A stretch of 64,000 nucleotides of DNA from Verrucomicrobia bacterium Tous-C9LFEB (GCA_002304345.1 NEUU01000016.1:24697-88696); one strand, 5' to 3'. Numbered from the stretch's first letter, positions 45,403 through 54,404 are shown. Program-made: numbers and translations. The notes: generated by a model from the letters alone, not told the origin.

Positions 45403-46422
45403 TCAGAACATCTTGATGAACGCCTTCGAGCGCAGCGAATCGATCCACTCCTGCTGCAGGCGTTGGCGCTCTTCCTGAATCAGCGTCTTCTCGATCTGCG
45501 CACGGACATCGGACATCGATTGCACCGAGGACCGCTTCACATCTTCCACCCGCAAAATGTAGTACCCGTCGTCCGTCGTCAGGATGCGGCTATGCTGACC
45601 CGGCTTCAGTTTGAACGCCGCGTCGCGGATTTCCGGCCGCAACGTCTCCTGCGTCACCCAGCCGAAATCGCCGCCATCTTCGCGCTTCGGACCTTCCGAA
45701 TAGGTGCGCGCCATTTCCGCGAACGAGGAACCCGTATCGAGCTTGTACAGGATCTCCTTCATCACCTCTTCCTGCGGATCGTATTCTTCGCTCTGACCGC
45801 TCGCATTCGTCCGCTTCTCCTTGAAGACCGAACGGCGCAGGTAAATCAGGCGCAATTGAATCTGCGCTTCCTGCACGAACTGCCGGACGTTTTCCTGATA
45901 ATACTGCTCGATGCGGTACGGCGACACGATCACCGCCGTCGTCACATTCTTCTGGCGCATGTACTGCACCACGATTTGCTCGCGCAATTCCTTGCGATAA
46001 TTTTCCAGAGAAATGCCATTGGCCAAAAGCGTCTTGATGAAAGCCGAGCGATCGCCATCGAACTGCGCGCTGATCACATCCTTCATGCGATCCTCCACGA
46101 TGTTCTCCGGCACGAAATAGCCCGCCTTGAAAAAGTCCTGGATGATCAACTGCCGCTCGATTTCGGCAGTGAGCGCCTTCAACCGCGCCTCCTTCACCTT
46201 ATCCACCAACTCCTGCCCGGTGTAGCTTTCCTTCAGCAGGCGTTCCGTTGGATCGACACGCTTTTTGACCTCCGAGAAGGTGATCACCTTGTCATTCACG
46301 ATCGCCGCGATACCGTCCACGATCTGCGCATCCAGACGCGCCGCCCCGGCGAGCAACAAGAGCATCGCCATTCCCGCCGTAAACCGGCGTCCGATTGCAG
46401 TACGTAAGGCTGACAAGTTCAT
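45403..46422 (-). CDS. Periplasmic SurA/PpiC-type peptidyl-prolyl isomerase
   Basis: 339 residues from MNLSALRTAIGRR with a signal peptide ending near ARLDA-Q; the frame extends 18 codons upstream without family similarity. A SurA N-terminal chaperone domain (about 35-180: IAAIVNDKVITFSEVKKRVD) is followed by a single parvulin domain (about 185-310: DTGSSFAEMARTYSEGP, GGDFGWVTQ, LTTDDGYYILRVED). SurA escorts outer-membrane proteins; classical SurA has two parvulin domains, this has one. Confidence 0.88.
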   Translation of the reverse strand: MNLSALRTAIGRRFTAGMAMLLLLAGAARLDAQIVDGIAAIVNDKVITFSEVKKRVDPTERLLKESYTGQELVDKVKEARLKALTAEIERQLIIQDFFKAGYFVPENIVEDRMKDVISAQFDGDRSAFIKTLLANGISLENYRKELREQIVVQYMRQKNVTTAVIVSPYRIEQYYQENVRQFVQEAQIQLRLIYLRRSVFKEKRTNASGQSEEYDPQEEVMKEILYKLDTGSSFAEMARTYSEGPKREDGGDFGWVTQETLRPEIRDAAFKLKPGQHSRILTTDDGYYILRVEDVKRSSVQSMSDVRAQIEKTLIQEERQRLQQEWIDSLRSKAFIKMF

Positions 46423-46850
46423 GCGGTGCGGGCACCTGCCGAAAGCGGGGCAGTCCCGGCCAAAGCAGCTATCCACTGGTTTATCCCGAGGAGCTTAGAA
46501 GCGCCCCCGAGGCGGGTCAAGCGGGGAAAACGTTACCCACCAAAAGCTAAGCTATGCGAAGACCAGTTCTTCCTGCCTTTTAACCCGAGGCAACCCCGTT
46601 GGGGTTGAGATCGTAAAGAGACCTCCTTTACCCAGGGTAGGCTTCACGGCCTACCCTCGACTACCGGAGGAAATGGCGTTGCCGTTTAAAGAAGGCGGAA
46701 AAATGGACCTGTCTTGCAGGACCGTGGGAGAGATGGAAGGGGGCAGGCAAAGAATTGCTTTCAAGTCTGCGAATCGGAACACAGCGGCCCTCACTTTTTT
46801 CGCAATTCGTTCCGATTACTTCTTTTAACCCCCAGCCCCTTCAGGAACCC
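46423..46850. other. Non-coding gap with small palindromes
   Basis: Contains CAACCCCGTTGGGGTTG (46590-46606) and GGGTAGGC TTCACG GCCTACCC (46635-46656), a motif also inside family-B repeats. This gap separates divergently transcribed units; promoters were not confidently recognised. Confidence 0.5.
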
Positions 46851-47138
46851 ATGGAAACCCCGAACCGTACCACGCCCCCCGTGTCACCCCATCTCCTCGG
46901 CATTTTTCAAAGCTACTTCCCGGATCATCCCATTGTTCTTTCCGCTTTGGAGGAGGCGCGCACCCAGCGGATCAATTACGGCACGCTGGCCAATCTCGCC
47001 GCGCTCGCCGATCAATCCCATGCTCCCGATCTCACCCAGGCCGTGCTGGAACTTTTCGCCACCTTGAGCCACAGCGCCACCATCCGGCCCCGACAACCTC
47101 AACGCTTTGCCGTCGCGTCTCAACAGGTGTATGCTTAA
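46851..47138 (+). CDS. Small hypothetical protein
   Basis: 95 residues from METPNRTTPPVSPHLLGIFQ with AGGAA four bases before the ATG. Mostly helical (VLSALEEARTQRINYGTLAN, DLTQAVLELFATLSH), without signal peptide. No known family; 85 bp upstream of the MFS gene on the same strand. Confidence 0.45.
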   Translation: METPNRTTPPVSPHLLGIFQSYFPDHPIVLSALEEARTQRINYGTLANLAALADQSHAPDLTQAVLELFATLSHSATIRPRQPQRFAVASQQVYA

Positions 47139-47223
47139 GGGTACTCCCTGAAGTCCCCGGTGAACATCGGCCGCACGGCGCCCTATTTCCCTTCAAAATC
47201 GACACCCACCCACGGAAAAAATT

Positions 47224-48522
47224 ATGTCCACCGGCCAAACACCCCATCCTGACTTCACCCCGGAACGCGAGCGCCTCGTCTATGCGAAAGTGATTTGGCG
47301 CATCATCCCGGTCATCTTCCTCTGCTACGTCGTCGCCTATCTCGACCGCGTCAACGTGGGCTTTGCGAAATTGCAGATGCTCTCGGACTTGAAATGGAGC
47401 GACACCATCTACGGGTTCGGCGCGGGCATTTTCTTCATCGGCTATTTCCTCTTTGAGGTCCCCAGCAACATCATGCTGCACAAGGTCGGCGCGCGGCCCT
47501 GGATCGCCACCATCATGATCATCTGGGGTTTCCTGTCGGTCTCCACCATGTTCGTGAAAACGCCCATGGAGTTCTACGTCCTGCGGTTCTTCCTCGGCAT
47601 CGCCGAGTCCGGTTTCTTCCCCGGCGTGATCCTCTATTTCACCTACTGGTTCCCGCCGAAGATCCGCGCCCAGATCGGAGCGCTCTTCATGACCGCCATT
47701 GCCCTCTCCGGCGTCATCGGCAGCCCGGTCTCGGGCTGGATCATCCAGAATTTCCACAACGTCAATGGCTGGAACGGCTGGCAATGGCTCTTCCTGCTCG
47801 AGGGGTTGCCCTCGGTGCTGATGGGTTTGGTGGTACTTGCCTGCCTCGATAACCGCATCGACGATGCGAAGTGGCTCACCGCGGAGGAAAAAGCGTTGCT
47901 CGATTACCGCATCGCGGAAGGCGCGAAACAGCATGTCCACCTCACCACGATGCAGGTCTTCGGCGACCGCCGCATCTGGTTCCTCAGCCTGCTCTATTTC
48001 CTCTTCATCATGGGCCTCTACGGCATCAGCTTCTGGCTGCCGCAAATCATCAAGAACACCGGCGTGAAGGACGTCTTCAACATCGGCCTGCTCAGCATGA
48101 TTCCCTACGGCATCGCCGCCGTCAGCATGGTGCTCTTTAGCAAGATCGCGGACAAGAACGGCACCCACCGCCGCTACCTCGCTGCCAGTGCCTTCGCCGG
48201 CAGCGCGGGCCTGATCCTCTGCGGCATTTTCGCCAACAACGTCGTCTTCGGCATGGCCGCCCTCACCCTCGCCACGGTCGGAGTGCTCACCATGATGCCG
48301 CTCTTCTGGACCCTGCCCACCGCGTTCCTCGGGGGCACCGCCGCCGCCGCGGGCATTGCGGTGATCAACTCCTTCGGCAATCTCGCCGGCTTCGTCAGTC
48401 CCTACATGATCGGCGCCATCACCGACGCCACCAAGAGCAGCTCCGGCGGACTCTACGTCATCGCTGTCTGCCTCGCCCTCTTTGCCCTCCTCGTTCTGTG
48501 GAAGGTGAAGAAGCCCGCGTGA
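47224..48522 (+). CDS. MFS transporter, anion:cation symporter (ACS) family
   Basis: 432 residues, 12 membrane segments. ACS-type signature in the first helix and loop (YVVAYLDRVNVGFAKLQM) and FGAGIFFIGYFLFEVPSNI; also FFLGIAESGFFPGVILYFT. Relatives import hexuronates, glucarate, tartrate or phthalate. Substrate unknown; no catabolic gene adjoins it. Confidence 0.9.
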   Translation: MSTGQTPHPDFTPERERLVYAKVIWRIIPVIFLCYVVAYLDRVNVGFAKLQMLSDLKWSDTIYGFGAGIFFIGYFLFEVPSNIMLHKVGARPWIATIMIIWGFLSVSTMFVKTPMEFYVLRFFLGIAESGFFPGVILYFTYWFPPKIRAQIGALFMTAIALSGVIGSPVSGWIIQNFHNVNGWNGWQWLFLLEGLPSVLMGLVVLACLDNRIDDAKWLTAEEKALLDYRIAEGAKQHVHLTTMQVFGDRRIWFLSLLYFLFIMGLYGISFWLPQIIKNTGVKDVFNIGLLSMIPYGIAAVSMVLFSKIADKNGTHRRYLAASAFAGSAGLILCGIFANNVVFGMAALTLATVGVLTMMPLFWTLPTAFLGGTAAAAGIAVINSFGNLAGFVSPYMIGAITDATKSSSGGLYVIAVCLALFALLVLWKVKKPA

Positions 48523-48574
48523 GGCTAAAGCATTTTAAAGTATCAATATCGAATGCCGATGCCTTGCGGTTTTC

Positions 48575-48624
48575 TGTAGGGCGGCTCGGTGAGCCGCCGC
48601 GGCGCTTCACCGAAGCGCCCTACA
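48575..48624. repeat. Modular palindromic repeat, family A
   Basis: Left core GCT/AGC (TGTAGGGCGGCTCGGTGAGC), right core CTT/AAG. Shares an upstream flank of about 50 bp (CATTTTAAAGTATC..GATGCCTTG.GGTTTTC) with the copy at 16745. Confidence 0.8.
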
Positions 48625-48698
48625 AGGGGCATGGCATTCCCTGTCTTGGAGTGATTTCGAAACCTGCACGATACTTTCAAAGACTCGAACTGCAAAAG

Positions 48699-48731
48699 AA
48701 AGGCGACACATCGGAGAGATGTGCCGCCTTT
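48699..48731. terminator. Hairpin terminator
   Basis: AAAGGCGACACATC / GATGTGCCGCCTTT with a 5-nt GGAGA loop. On the minus strand it is followed by CTTTTG, 68 bp past the stop of the tiny basic ORF at 48799; on the plus strand it lies 177 bp beyond the MFS gene. Confidence 0.6.
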
Positions 48732-48798
48732 GCTGAAAACCAGAGTGACGCGAGTCCGGCGAATCGCCGAAAGTCGGTCACCTCATCGCTGCGTTAAG

Positions 48799-48903
48799 TT
48801 ACGCGGCTTTCTTGGCTTCAATTTTCGCTAACAATAAGCGATCCGCCTTTTGACGACGTTTCGCACGTTTTTTACCATTATCGCGGCCTTTAGAATGTCC
48901 CAT
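48799..48903 (-). CDS. Tiny Lys/Arg-rich protein (34 aa)
   Basis: Reads MGHSKGRDNGKKRAKRRQKA then DRLLLAKIEAKKAA and stop. Twelve Lys/Arg in 34 residues, reminiscent of small ribosome- or nucleic-acid-associated proteins, but it matches none I know. Preceded by GGCGGGAC and an AT-rich stretch, followed by the hairpin at 48699. Codon use and compositional bias look coding; proof needs conservation. Confidence 0.5.
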   Translation of the reverse strand: MGHSKGRDNGKKRAKRRQKADRLLLAKIEAKKAA

Positions 48904-48973
48904 AGTCCCGCCTAGAGCACACTGTTTTTAGAATAGTGCAAGCCATTTCCGCTCGGGTCGCCATCCCGGCCCG

Positions 48974-50773
48974 TCACATCCACCGGTTCCGGATCTCGCG
49001 CCAGACCAGAAATGCCACGATCAATCCGGCTCCGCCTGCCACGTAAAACAGATTGCGCCACCAATCCAATCCCGGATTCTGCGGCCACATCGCGCGCGCT
49101 TCCTGATACGTCTCGTACGCCTCTTTCAGATGAAAACTCATCAGCGCCGCATGCGCTTGATCCAGCTTCTTCGTGGCCTCCTCGCGCCGGGCCTGACCTG
49201 CCGCGGGGATCTCACCCGCCGTACCAGAAGTCGTTCCCGCACTCGTGAGCGATCCCTTCGGCGCGTCTTCCTTGGCCTTCGCGATAGCCGGACGCAATCC
49301 CTCCCAAGCCTTTTCCGTTTTGTCGCGCCGTGGCGAATCCTGCACCACATACGCCATCAACCGCTGCACCCGCTCATGTAATTGCACCGCCTCGCCGTTC
49401 TTGCCAGCGGCCAGAGCGAGGGGAATGGCATCCAGGGCGGTGACGGCCTGATCCAGCGCCGCGCGACTGAGAGCTTGACTGGTCGGCCACGCTTTTTTCA
49501 CCTCGGCAAAGAGGAGCTCCGCTGCTTCCGGCTTCGCCTCCGCCTGCTTCAATACTTCCAGCGCTTTTTCCTCCGCCTCCGCCACGGGCACCTGCAGCCC
49601 CTTGATCATTTCCACCAAGCGCTCCTGCTTTTTCTTCACCGTATCGCCCACCCGTTCCAGTGCGATGGTCGCTGCGTCCACGCTGCCCTTCACGCGATCA
49701 ATTTCCCCCGCGTCCGCATACATGCTGTTTTGCTCGTCCACACTCGGATGCCGGTAAAGCGCCGGCTCCGTCGGGTAATACGGCGCCAAGGGACCGTGCA
49801 AGTAGGCGGTGTAGTATTCGCCCGGCGGCCGGTACAGATTATCCGCCCCGCGCACATCGTCCTTGCTGCGCTTGGAGGAATACCCCTCCACCACAAAGGA
49901 CTTACACCGCGCGCGCAACTCCGCAATGCGGCGATCCACTTCCTGCTGCAACGTCTCCTTCTTCTTCTGCAACGCGGCCCGCTCTTCCTCGAGGGAAATC
50001 CCCGCCTGAATCGCGTTGAGAATCGATTCGAACGCGCGGATCAAACGCGGATGCGTCTCGGTGCGATTGACATTCGGCAGTTTGAAAATCAGCGCCTGCA
50101 CCGCTTCGATATCCTTTTTCTTGCCCGCCTCTTCCACGCTCGCCAGCAAATCCTGCGCTTCGAATTCCCCGCGCCACTCCACCGTCTCACTCGCGCTATA
50201 CCAACGCGAACCACGCCGGGCTTCTCCCGCCCGCACCCGCGCCGCCTCCGCCAAATACGCTTCCTTCTTGGCGATAACCTCGGCCTTCTGCGGATGATCC
50301 GGATTTTGCGTCAACCACGGGTCCACCTGCTTTTCGATTTCCGTGGCATACCACTCCGCGCGTTGCGAATTCACAGGTAAAGGGAACAGGATCACCGGAA
50401 CGGCGGGCGCTGCCGCCGATGACTCAGCCGTAGCCTGCGCTTGGGCCTGAATCTGCGCCGCCCGCACTGCTTGCACCCGCTCCCACAGATCCGTTTTTTC
50501 CGGAGCCACCGTCGCCCGGCTCGAGGCCGATCCGAGGAGCAGCCCCTCGTCCGTCACCTGAATCAAATCCGCCAAACCGGAGGCAGGCAGGGTCATCGAC
50601 CCCATGACTTTACCCTCGAAAATGACCTTGAATTCCGTCGCCTCTTTAACCGCCACCTGCTTCGGCCAATCCTTCGGATGATCCCGAAGAAAAGCGAGGG
50701 TATTGGAATCCGTTTCTGCCGCGATCGTTGCAATCGTCAACACCAGCCACGCCCCGAATACTCCCCATTTCAT
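48974..50773 (-). CDS. Exported coiled-coil protein with C-terminal membrane anchor, unknown
   Basis: 599 residues. Signal peptide MKWGVFGAWLVLTIATIAA; a beta-rich N-terminal part (FKVIFEGKVMGSMTLPASGL); Ala/Gln-rich linker near 110-130; coiled coils around 265-300 and 375-410; a TPR-like segment near 545 (KLDQAHAALMSFHLKEAYET) and a C-terminal transmembrane helix (LFYVAGGAGLIVAFLVWREI). Possibly a periplasmic scaffold in the inner membrane. No family recognised. Confidence 0.7.
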   Translation of the reverse strand: MKWGVFGAWLVLTIATIAAETDSNTLAFLRDHPKDWPKQVAVKEATEFKVIFEGKVMGSMTLPASGLADLIQVTDEGLLLGSASSRATVAPEKTDLWERVQAVRAAQIQAQAQATAESSAAAPAVPVILFPLPVNSQRAEWYATEIEKQVDPWLTQNPDHPQKAEVIAKKEAYLAEAARVRAGEARRGSRWYSASETVEWRGEFEAQDLLASVEEAGKKKDIEAVQALIFKLPNVNRTETHPRLIRAFESILNAIQAGISLEEERAALQKKKETLQQEVDRRIAELRARCKSFVVEGYSSKRSKDDVRGADNLYRPPGEYYTAYLHGPLAPYYPTEPALYRHPSVDEQNSMYADAGEIDRVKGSVDAATIALERVGDTVKKKQERLVEMIKGLQVPVAEAEEKALEVLKQAEAKPEAAELLFAEVKKAWPTSQALSRAALDQAVTALDAIPLALAAGKNGEAVQLHERVQRLMAYVVQDSPRRDKTEKAWEGLRPAIAKAKEDAPKGSLTSAGTTSGTAGEIPAAGQARREEATKKLDQAHAALMSFHLKEAYETYQEARAMWPQNPGLDWWRNLFYVAGGAGLIVAFLVWREIRNRWM

Positions 50774-50838
50774 AGTAGCGAGATACTAATAAATTGTTAA
50801 AGAACCTCGCCACTACCCTTTTTCGAGAAAGCAGACCT

Positions 50839-51345
50839 TTATGATTTTAAAGCTAAAAGCTCATCGAATTTTGCATCACAATCAGAGGCTAAATCCTTAA
50901 GATGAGGTTTTAATTCCAGGAGCTTTATAAGACGAGAATCAGAGGGAACGCCGGAATGTTGGAGAAAAAAAAGAGTGCTAATTCCCTCCAATTCCTGTGG
51001 ACTCCATGAGTTCAATTTTTTTGCTATCTCAATCCAAGACCCAGCTTCCGAACCGTTAACTTCTAGAAGTAACTGTCGAAGAGTAGGTTTTGCTTTAATT
51101 CGATAGCATATCCCATGGCTGCTACTTACCGATTCCTCCTCCAAAAGACTTTCTGATACAAGCGCATCTATTTCATTTTTAAGCTGAGGAGAATACATTC
51201 CATAATAAGAGTACTCAAATTTTTCCGAAAAAGGAACACCCAGCTCTTTAAGAATATGAACCGTCTTCTGAAGTTTTTTTCGCCCTTCTATCGATGAGAG
51301 AGCATCAACCAACTGGAGCAGCGGCAGGATTGGATGCATGGACAC
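50839..51345 (-). CDS. YwgA-like protein (AT-rich cassette, gene 2)
   Basis: 168 residues, helical. The core LSSIEGRKKLQKTVHILKEL followed by FSEKFEYSYYGMYSPQLKNE matches the YwgA/DUF4065-like pattern GRxKLQKxxxxL..YGxYS. In Bacillus subtilis ywgA lies next to ywfO, an HD phosphohydrolase; here the order is the same, with a 2-bp gap to the HD gene. Strikingly AT-rich against the rest of the window. Function unknown; possibly a regulator or partner of the HD enzyme. Confidence 0.75.
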   Translation of the reverse strand: MSMHPILPLLQLVDALSSIEGRKKLQKTVHILKELGVPFSEKFEYSYYGMYSPQLKNEIDALVSESLLEEESVSSSHGICYRIKAKPTLRQLLLEVNGSEAGSWIEIAKKLNSWSPQELEGISTLFFLQHSGVPSDSRLIKLLELKPHLKDLASDCDAKFDELLALKS

Positions 51346-51347
51346 TT

Positions 51348-52742
51348 CTACATTATTTTTATGCGGAGATCAGTAAAAATCTTATCAAATTTATCTTTTA
51401 ACGAAGAGTGATAGTAAAATCGACGAATTGACTGTCGAGTGCCCACCGGATTATCGCCAAGGGCACTTAACACGAGAGATAGGGCTTCTGCAGGACGTGC
51501 AGTAGAATGAAAGTCGCCCGACGAAACTAAAATTGCACTGGTAGAAATAGCGGCTCTATCATCAGTCCCTTTTGATCTGAATCCAGCATCAAAATCTTTG
51601 TATGAAGTAAACGCCGGATCATCGAGTAGCCAAAAAATATTCTCTTCTCCGATTTCAGCTGCTTGCTTTGAAAGTTTAATCGATGCGCTCAGTGAAATGC
51701 TTTCTAAATTTACACATTCAAAAAGTTTCTCACGAAGTAAAAATTTGCGCGACATCTCGCCTAAAACCCCATGATTAGTCGACGCCCATGCGTGAAGAGA
51801 AGATTCAAGGCAACTTTCGTCAAAGAACACCCAATCGTCATTTTCCAAATTACCTTCTTTTTGCAAAAAACTCAAAAGTAGATTTGAAGTGCCACTGGGT
51901 AATTCACCTGTTTTGGCCTGCTTTGCAGCTAGATTCAAGAGACATAACATATGCGCTTCCCAACCGCGGGTAACACGATGGTAATAAACTTGGAAGCTCA
52001 TATGCATTCGAGCCATTACGATTTGTTCTGCAGAATGCAATCCTCTCTGTTCATCCAAGCACAGTCTAAGAGAGCGTAGATTTCCGTCCGTTCCATTAGG
52101 CTCTTGACCTACACATAAGCTATTAAGAACCCATTCGGCATCATAAGAGCCATATTTAACACCTGTATTTAACGCGTCTCGCAATATGTAATCCATCCTG
52201 TCTGCGTCTAGCTGGCTACTTATTATATCTACTAAAATGCGATTTTCGGTTTTTTTAAGAATAATATCAGCAACCTCTTGGGGGCAAATTCCCGCTTGAT
52301 TTAATATCTGAGGGATAAAGCGAGAATCTTTAATAAGCGAAACGGTCTTTTTTTCATGATCTGCTAGAGCTGGAAATGCTCTTTCAATCATATGAGAAAA
52401 TGGACCATGCCCAATATCATGCAAAAGCGCTGCAGCCTTAATTATCTGCTGGTTTTGTTGAAGTAACTCTACCAGATCTGGAATTTCCCTATAGCGCAGC
52501 AATAAGAAATTAGTTATACGCTGAGCAAAATTAAAAACACCTAAGCTATGTGCAAATCGGGTATGCTCAGCACCCGAATATGTCATACTACTTACACCGA
52601 GTTGACGAATTCTTCGAAGCCTCTGAAATTCTGGAGTATTAATTAAATCGAGGATAAAAGCATCGTCTGGCTCAATTCGTATCAATCCGTGAACTTGATC
52701 ACGAAAAACTTTCCCCTTTTTATTAAACGCTTTATCTCCCAT
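51348..52742 (-). CDS. HD-domain phosphohydrolase, YwfO/dNTPase-like
   Basis: 464 residues. HD-superfamily metal ligands: SGAEHTRFAHSLGV (His60, His65), ALLHDIGHGPFSHM (His108-Asp109, His112, His117) and QLDADRMDYILRDALNTG. The start DQVHGLIRIEPDDAFILDLI is typical of YwfO/EF1143-type enzymes, which hydrolyse deoxynucleoside triphosphates. AT-rich like its partner at 50839, and located 81 bp behind dnaN on the same strand. Nucleotide hydrolysis is inferred from the family; the cassette has the look of a horizontally acquired module. Confidence 0.87.
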   Translation of the reverse strand: MGDKAFNKKGKVFRDQVHGLIRIEPDDAFILDLINTPEFQRLRRIRQLGVSSMTYSGAEHTRFAHSLGVFNFAQRITNFLLLRYREIPDLVELLQQNQQIIKAAALLHDIGHGPFSHMIERAFPALADHEKKTVSLIKDSRFIPQILNQAGICPQEVADIILKKTENRILVDIISSQLDADRMDYILRDALNTGVKYGSYDAEWVLNSLCVGQEPNGTDGNLRSLRLCLDEQRGLHSAEQIVMARMHMSFQVYYHRVTRGWEAHMLCLLNLAAKQAKTGELPSGTSNLLLSFLQKEGNLENDDWVFFDESCLESSLHAWASTNHGVLGEMSRKFLLREKLFECVNLESISLSASIKLSKQAAEIGEENIFWLLDDPAFTSYKDFDAGFRSKGTDDRAAISTSAILVSSGDFHSTARPAEALSLVLSALGDNPVGTRQSIRRFYYHSSLKDKFDKIFTDLRIKIM

Positions 52743-52823
52743 CGGATGACACCACGTGCCCTATTGTGACTCATTATAAGTAATAAAGTACCTATGTAAG
52801 AAGCAACTAAAGATGCACACCGC

Positions 52824-53918
52824 TTACGCGGTGCGCATCGGCATGATCACGTACAGGAACGGCTTGTTGTACTTGATGACGCCGGGGCTGAGCTCGTCGA
52901 TGAAGTCGAAGAAGATCGTGTCGGACTCGAGGTTGCGCAGCGGGTCCATGAGGAAATTCGGGTTGAACGCGATGGTGAATTCCTTGCCCTTGTAATTGAT
53001 CGGGAGGGATTCCTTCGCTTCACCGACTTCCGGCGTGTTGGCCGTGATGTCGAGGGTGTTCTTGCCGAAGATCAGTTTGACGGAATTCGATTTTTCGCTC
53101 GAGAGCAACGCCACGCGGTGGACGGCATTGAGGAAAATCTCACGCTCGAGGGTGATCCGTTCCTTCGCTTCCGTCGGCACCACCTGCTTGTAGTTCGGGT
53201 AGTTGCCTTCGATCAGCTTGGAGACGAGATAGACGCTGCCCATGTCGAATCCGATCTGGTTATCGGAAAGGGTGATCTGGAGCGGCTCTTCGCCCTTGAG
53301 AATGCGGAGAAGTTCCTGCACCGCTTTCGTGGGCAGAATCACTTCGGCTTCGCTGCTCTTCGGGTATTCGAGTTCCTGTTCGACGAGCGCCAGACGGCGG
53401 CCATCGGTCGCGACGACAACGAGCTTGCCATCCTTGAAGGAGAGCAACACGCCGTTGAGCACATAGCGGCTTTCATCCGTGGAAATCGCATAGGCCGTGC
53501 GCTTCAGCATTTCCTTGAAGGAACCCTGAGTCAGCTTGAAGAGCTTGGCGCCTTCCGCCTTGGGGAAAGCGGGGAAATCTTCCTCGGGCAAGCCCATGAC
53601 ACGGAAGAAAGAGGGACCGGATGTAATCGTGGCGCTGTGTTTCGCATCGACATCGAGAACCAGTTCGCTGGCCGGAAGCTCGCGGATGATGCTGAAAAGT
53701 CGGCGCGCAGGAATGGTCGTGGAACCGGGCTTGAGTACTTCCGCTTCGATCGTGGCACGAATGCCCGTATCGAGGTCCGTGGTCGAGATAACAAGTTTGC
53801 CATCGCTCGCGGTGAGCAGGGCATTACTCAAGATCGGGAGCGTAGTACGGGTGGTTACAACGTTTTGAACGAGTTGAAGACCGTTCAACAGCGCTTCTTT
53901 TCCGAGGACGCATTTCAT
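52824..53918 (-). CDS. dnaN: DNA polymerase III beta subunit (sliding clamp)
   Basis: 364 residues, three clamp domains; starts MKCVLGKEALLNGLQLVQNV and ends with the hydrophobic-cleft strand KPFLYVIMPMRTA. Internal segments VLNGVLLSFKDGKLVVVATD and ALLSSEKSNSVKLIF are family-typical. Ring-forming processivity factor for replication. dnaA, recF and gyrB are not adjacent, unlike the common order; an AT-rich gap lies upstream. Confidence 0.96.
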   Translation of the reverse strand: MKCVLGKEALLNGLQLVQNVVTTRTTLPILSNALLTASDGKLVISTTDLDTGIRATIEAEVLKPGSTTIPARRLFSIIRELPASELVLDVDAKHSATITSGPSFFRVMGLPEEDFPAFPKAEGAKLFKLTQGSFKEMLKRTAYAISTDESRYVLNGVLLSFKDGKLVVVATDGRRLALVEQELEYPKSSEAEVILPTKAVQELLRILKGEEPLQITLSDNQIGFDMGSVYLVSKLIEGNYPNYKQVVPTEAKERITLEREIFLNAVHRVALLSSEKSNSVKLIFGKNTLDITANTPEVGEAKESLPINYKGKEFTIAFNPNFLMDPLRNLESDTIFFDFIDELSPGVIKYNKPFLYVIMPMRTA

Positions 53919-54240
53919 ACGGAATGGATAGTTATAGTTATTTTCTAAAAAAACAACCGTTTAATTCATCTTCTTATTCGTGTGAGTAACTCAGCCAATC
54001 GAGTCTAACTCATTCTAAATAGAATAGGTTGTTAAATAAATAAATCTTCATTAACCGTCCAATAACTCCCCAGTTTCGGAAAGAAGTGCCGTTTATGAAG
54101 AAATTATCATCTGTTGTTCACAGGTTATTGGTGTCGAAATGCCAATAACTCCTAAACCGGCGCAATTGGAGGCCATGACCCTGTTTCGATTCTATCCAAA
54201 ACCGGGGTCGACGACAAGTGTCTGGAAAATTACATTCCCC
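53919..54240. other. AT-rich gap upstream of dnaN
   Basis: AT-rich (GAATAGGTTGTTAAATAAAT and similar), with one weak DnaA-box-like site TTGTTCACA (54114-54122). Presumably carries the dnaN promoter. Evidence for a replication origin is too weak to call. Confidence 0.4.
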
Positions 54241-54269
54241 TGTAGGGCGGCTCGGTGAGCCGCCCTACA
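54241..54269. repeat. Modular palindromic repeat, family A (minimal form)
   Basis: TGTAGGGCGGCTCGGTGAGC CGCCCTACA: one hairpin with core GCT/AGC in which the two outer ends pair directly. The smallest unit seen and probably the element's basic module. Confidence 0.8.
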
Positions 54270-54300
54270 GAAAACCACCAAGACATCGCCTTACCGGGTG

Positions 54301-54313
54301 CAGCGTCACGCTG
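54301..54313. repeat. CAGCGTCACGCTG palindrome (family H)
   Basis: Immediately beside the T-tract of the terminator at 54316. Confidence 0.6.
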
Positions 54314-54315
54314 CT

Positions 54316-54360
54316 AAAAAAAGAGCGCAGGGGCTGGAAACCAGGAAACAGCCCCTGCGC
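54316..54360 (-). terminator. Strong rho-independent terminator
   Basis: On the minus strand: GCGCAGGGGCTG, 12-nt loop, CAGCCCCTGCGC, then CTC and seven T. It lies 45 bp behind the stop of the 53-residue ORF at 54405, evidence that this ORF is transcribed. Confidence 0.85.
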
Positions 54361-54404
54361 AGGATCCGACGCGTTCGGAAAGTATCTTTTGTAAGTTCGA
54401 TGGT

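Noticed and set aside
46714..47067. 117-codon frame overlapping the small ORF at 46851
   Set aside because: Pro/Ser/Arg-rich shadow in another frame; the 46851 frame has a ribosome site and a more natural composition.
53919..54240. Replication origin upstream of dnaN
   Set aside because: The region is AT-rich and mnmG is in the neighbourhood, but only one poor DnaA-box-like site (TTGTTCACA) was found and dnaA, recF, gyrB and parAB are absent. A GC-skew plot and a DnaA-box scan would decide.
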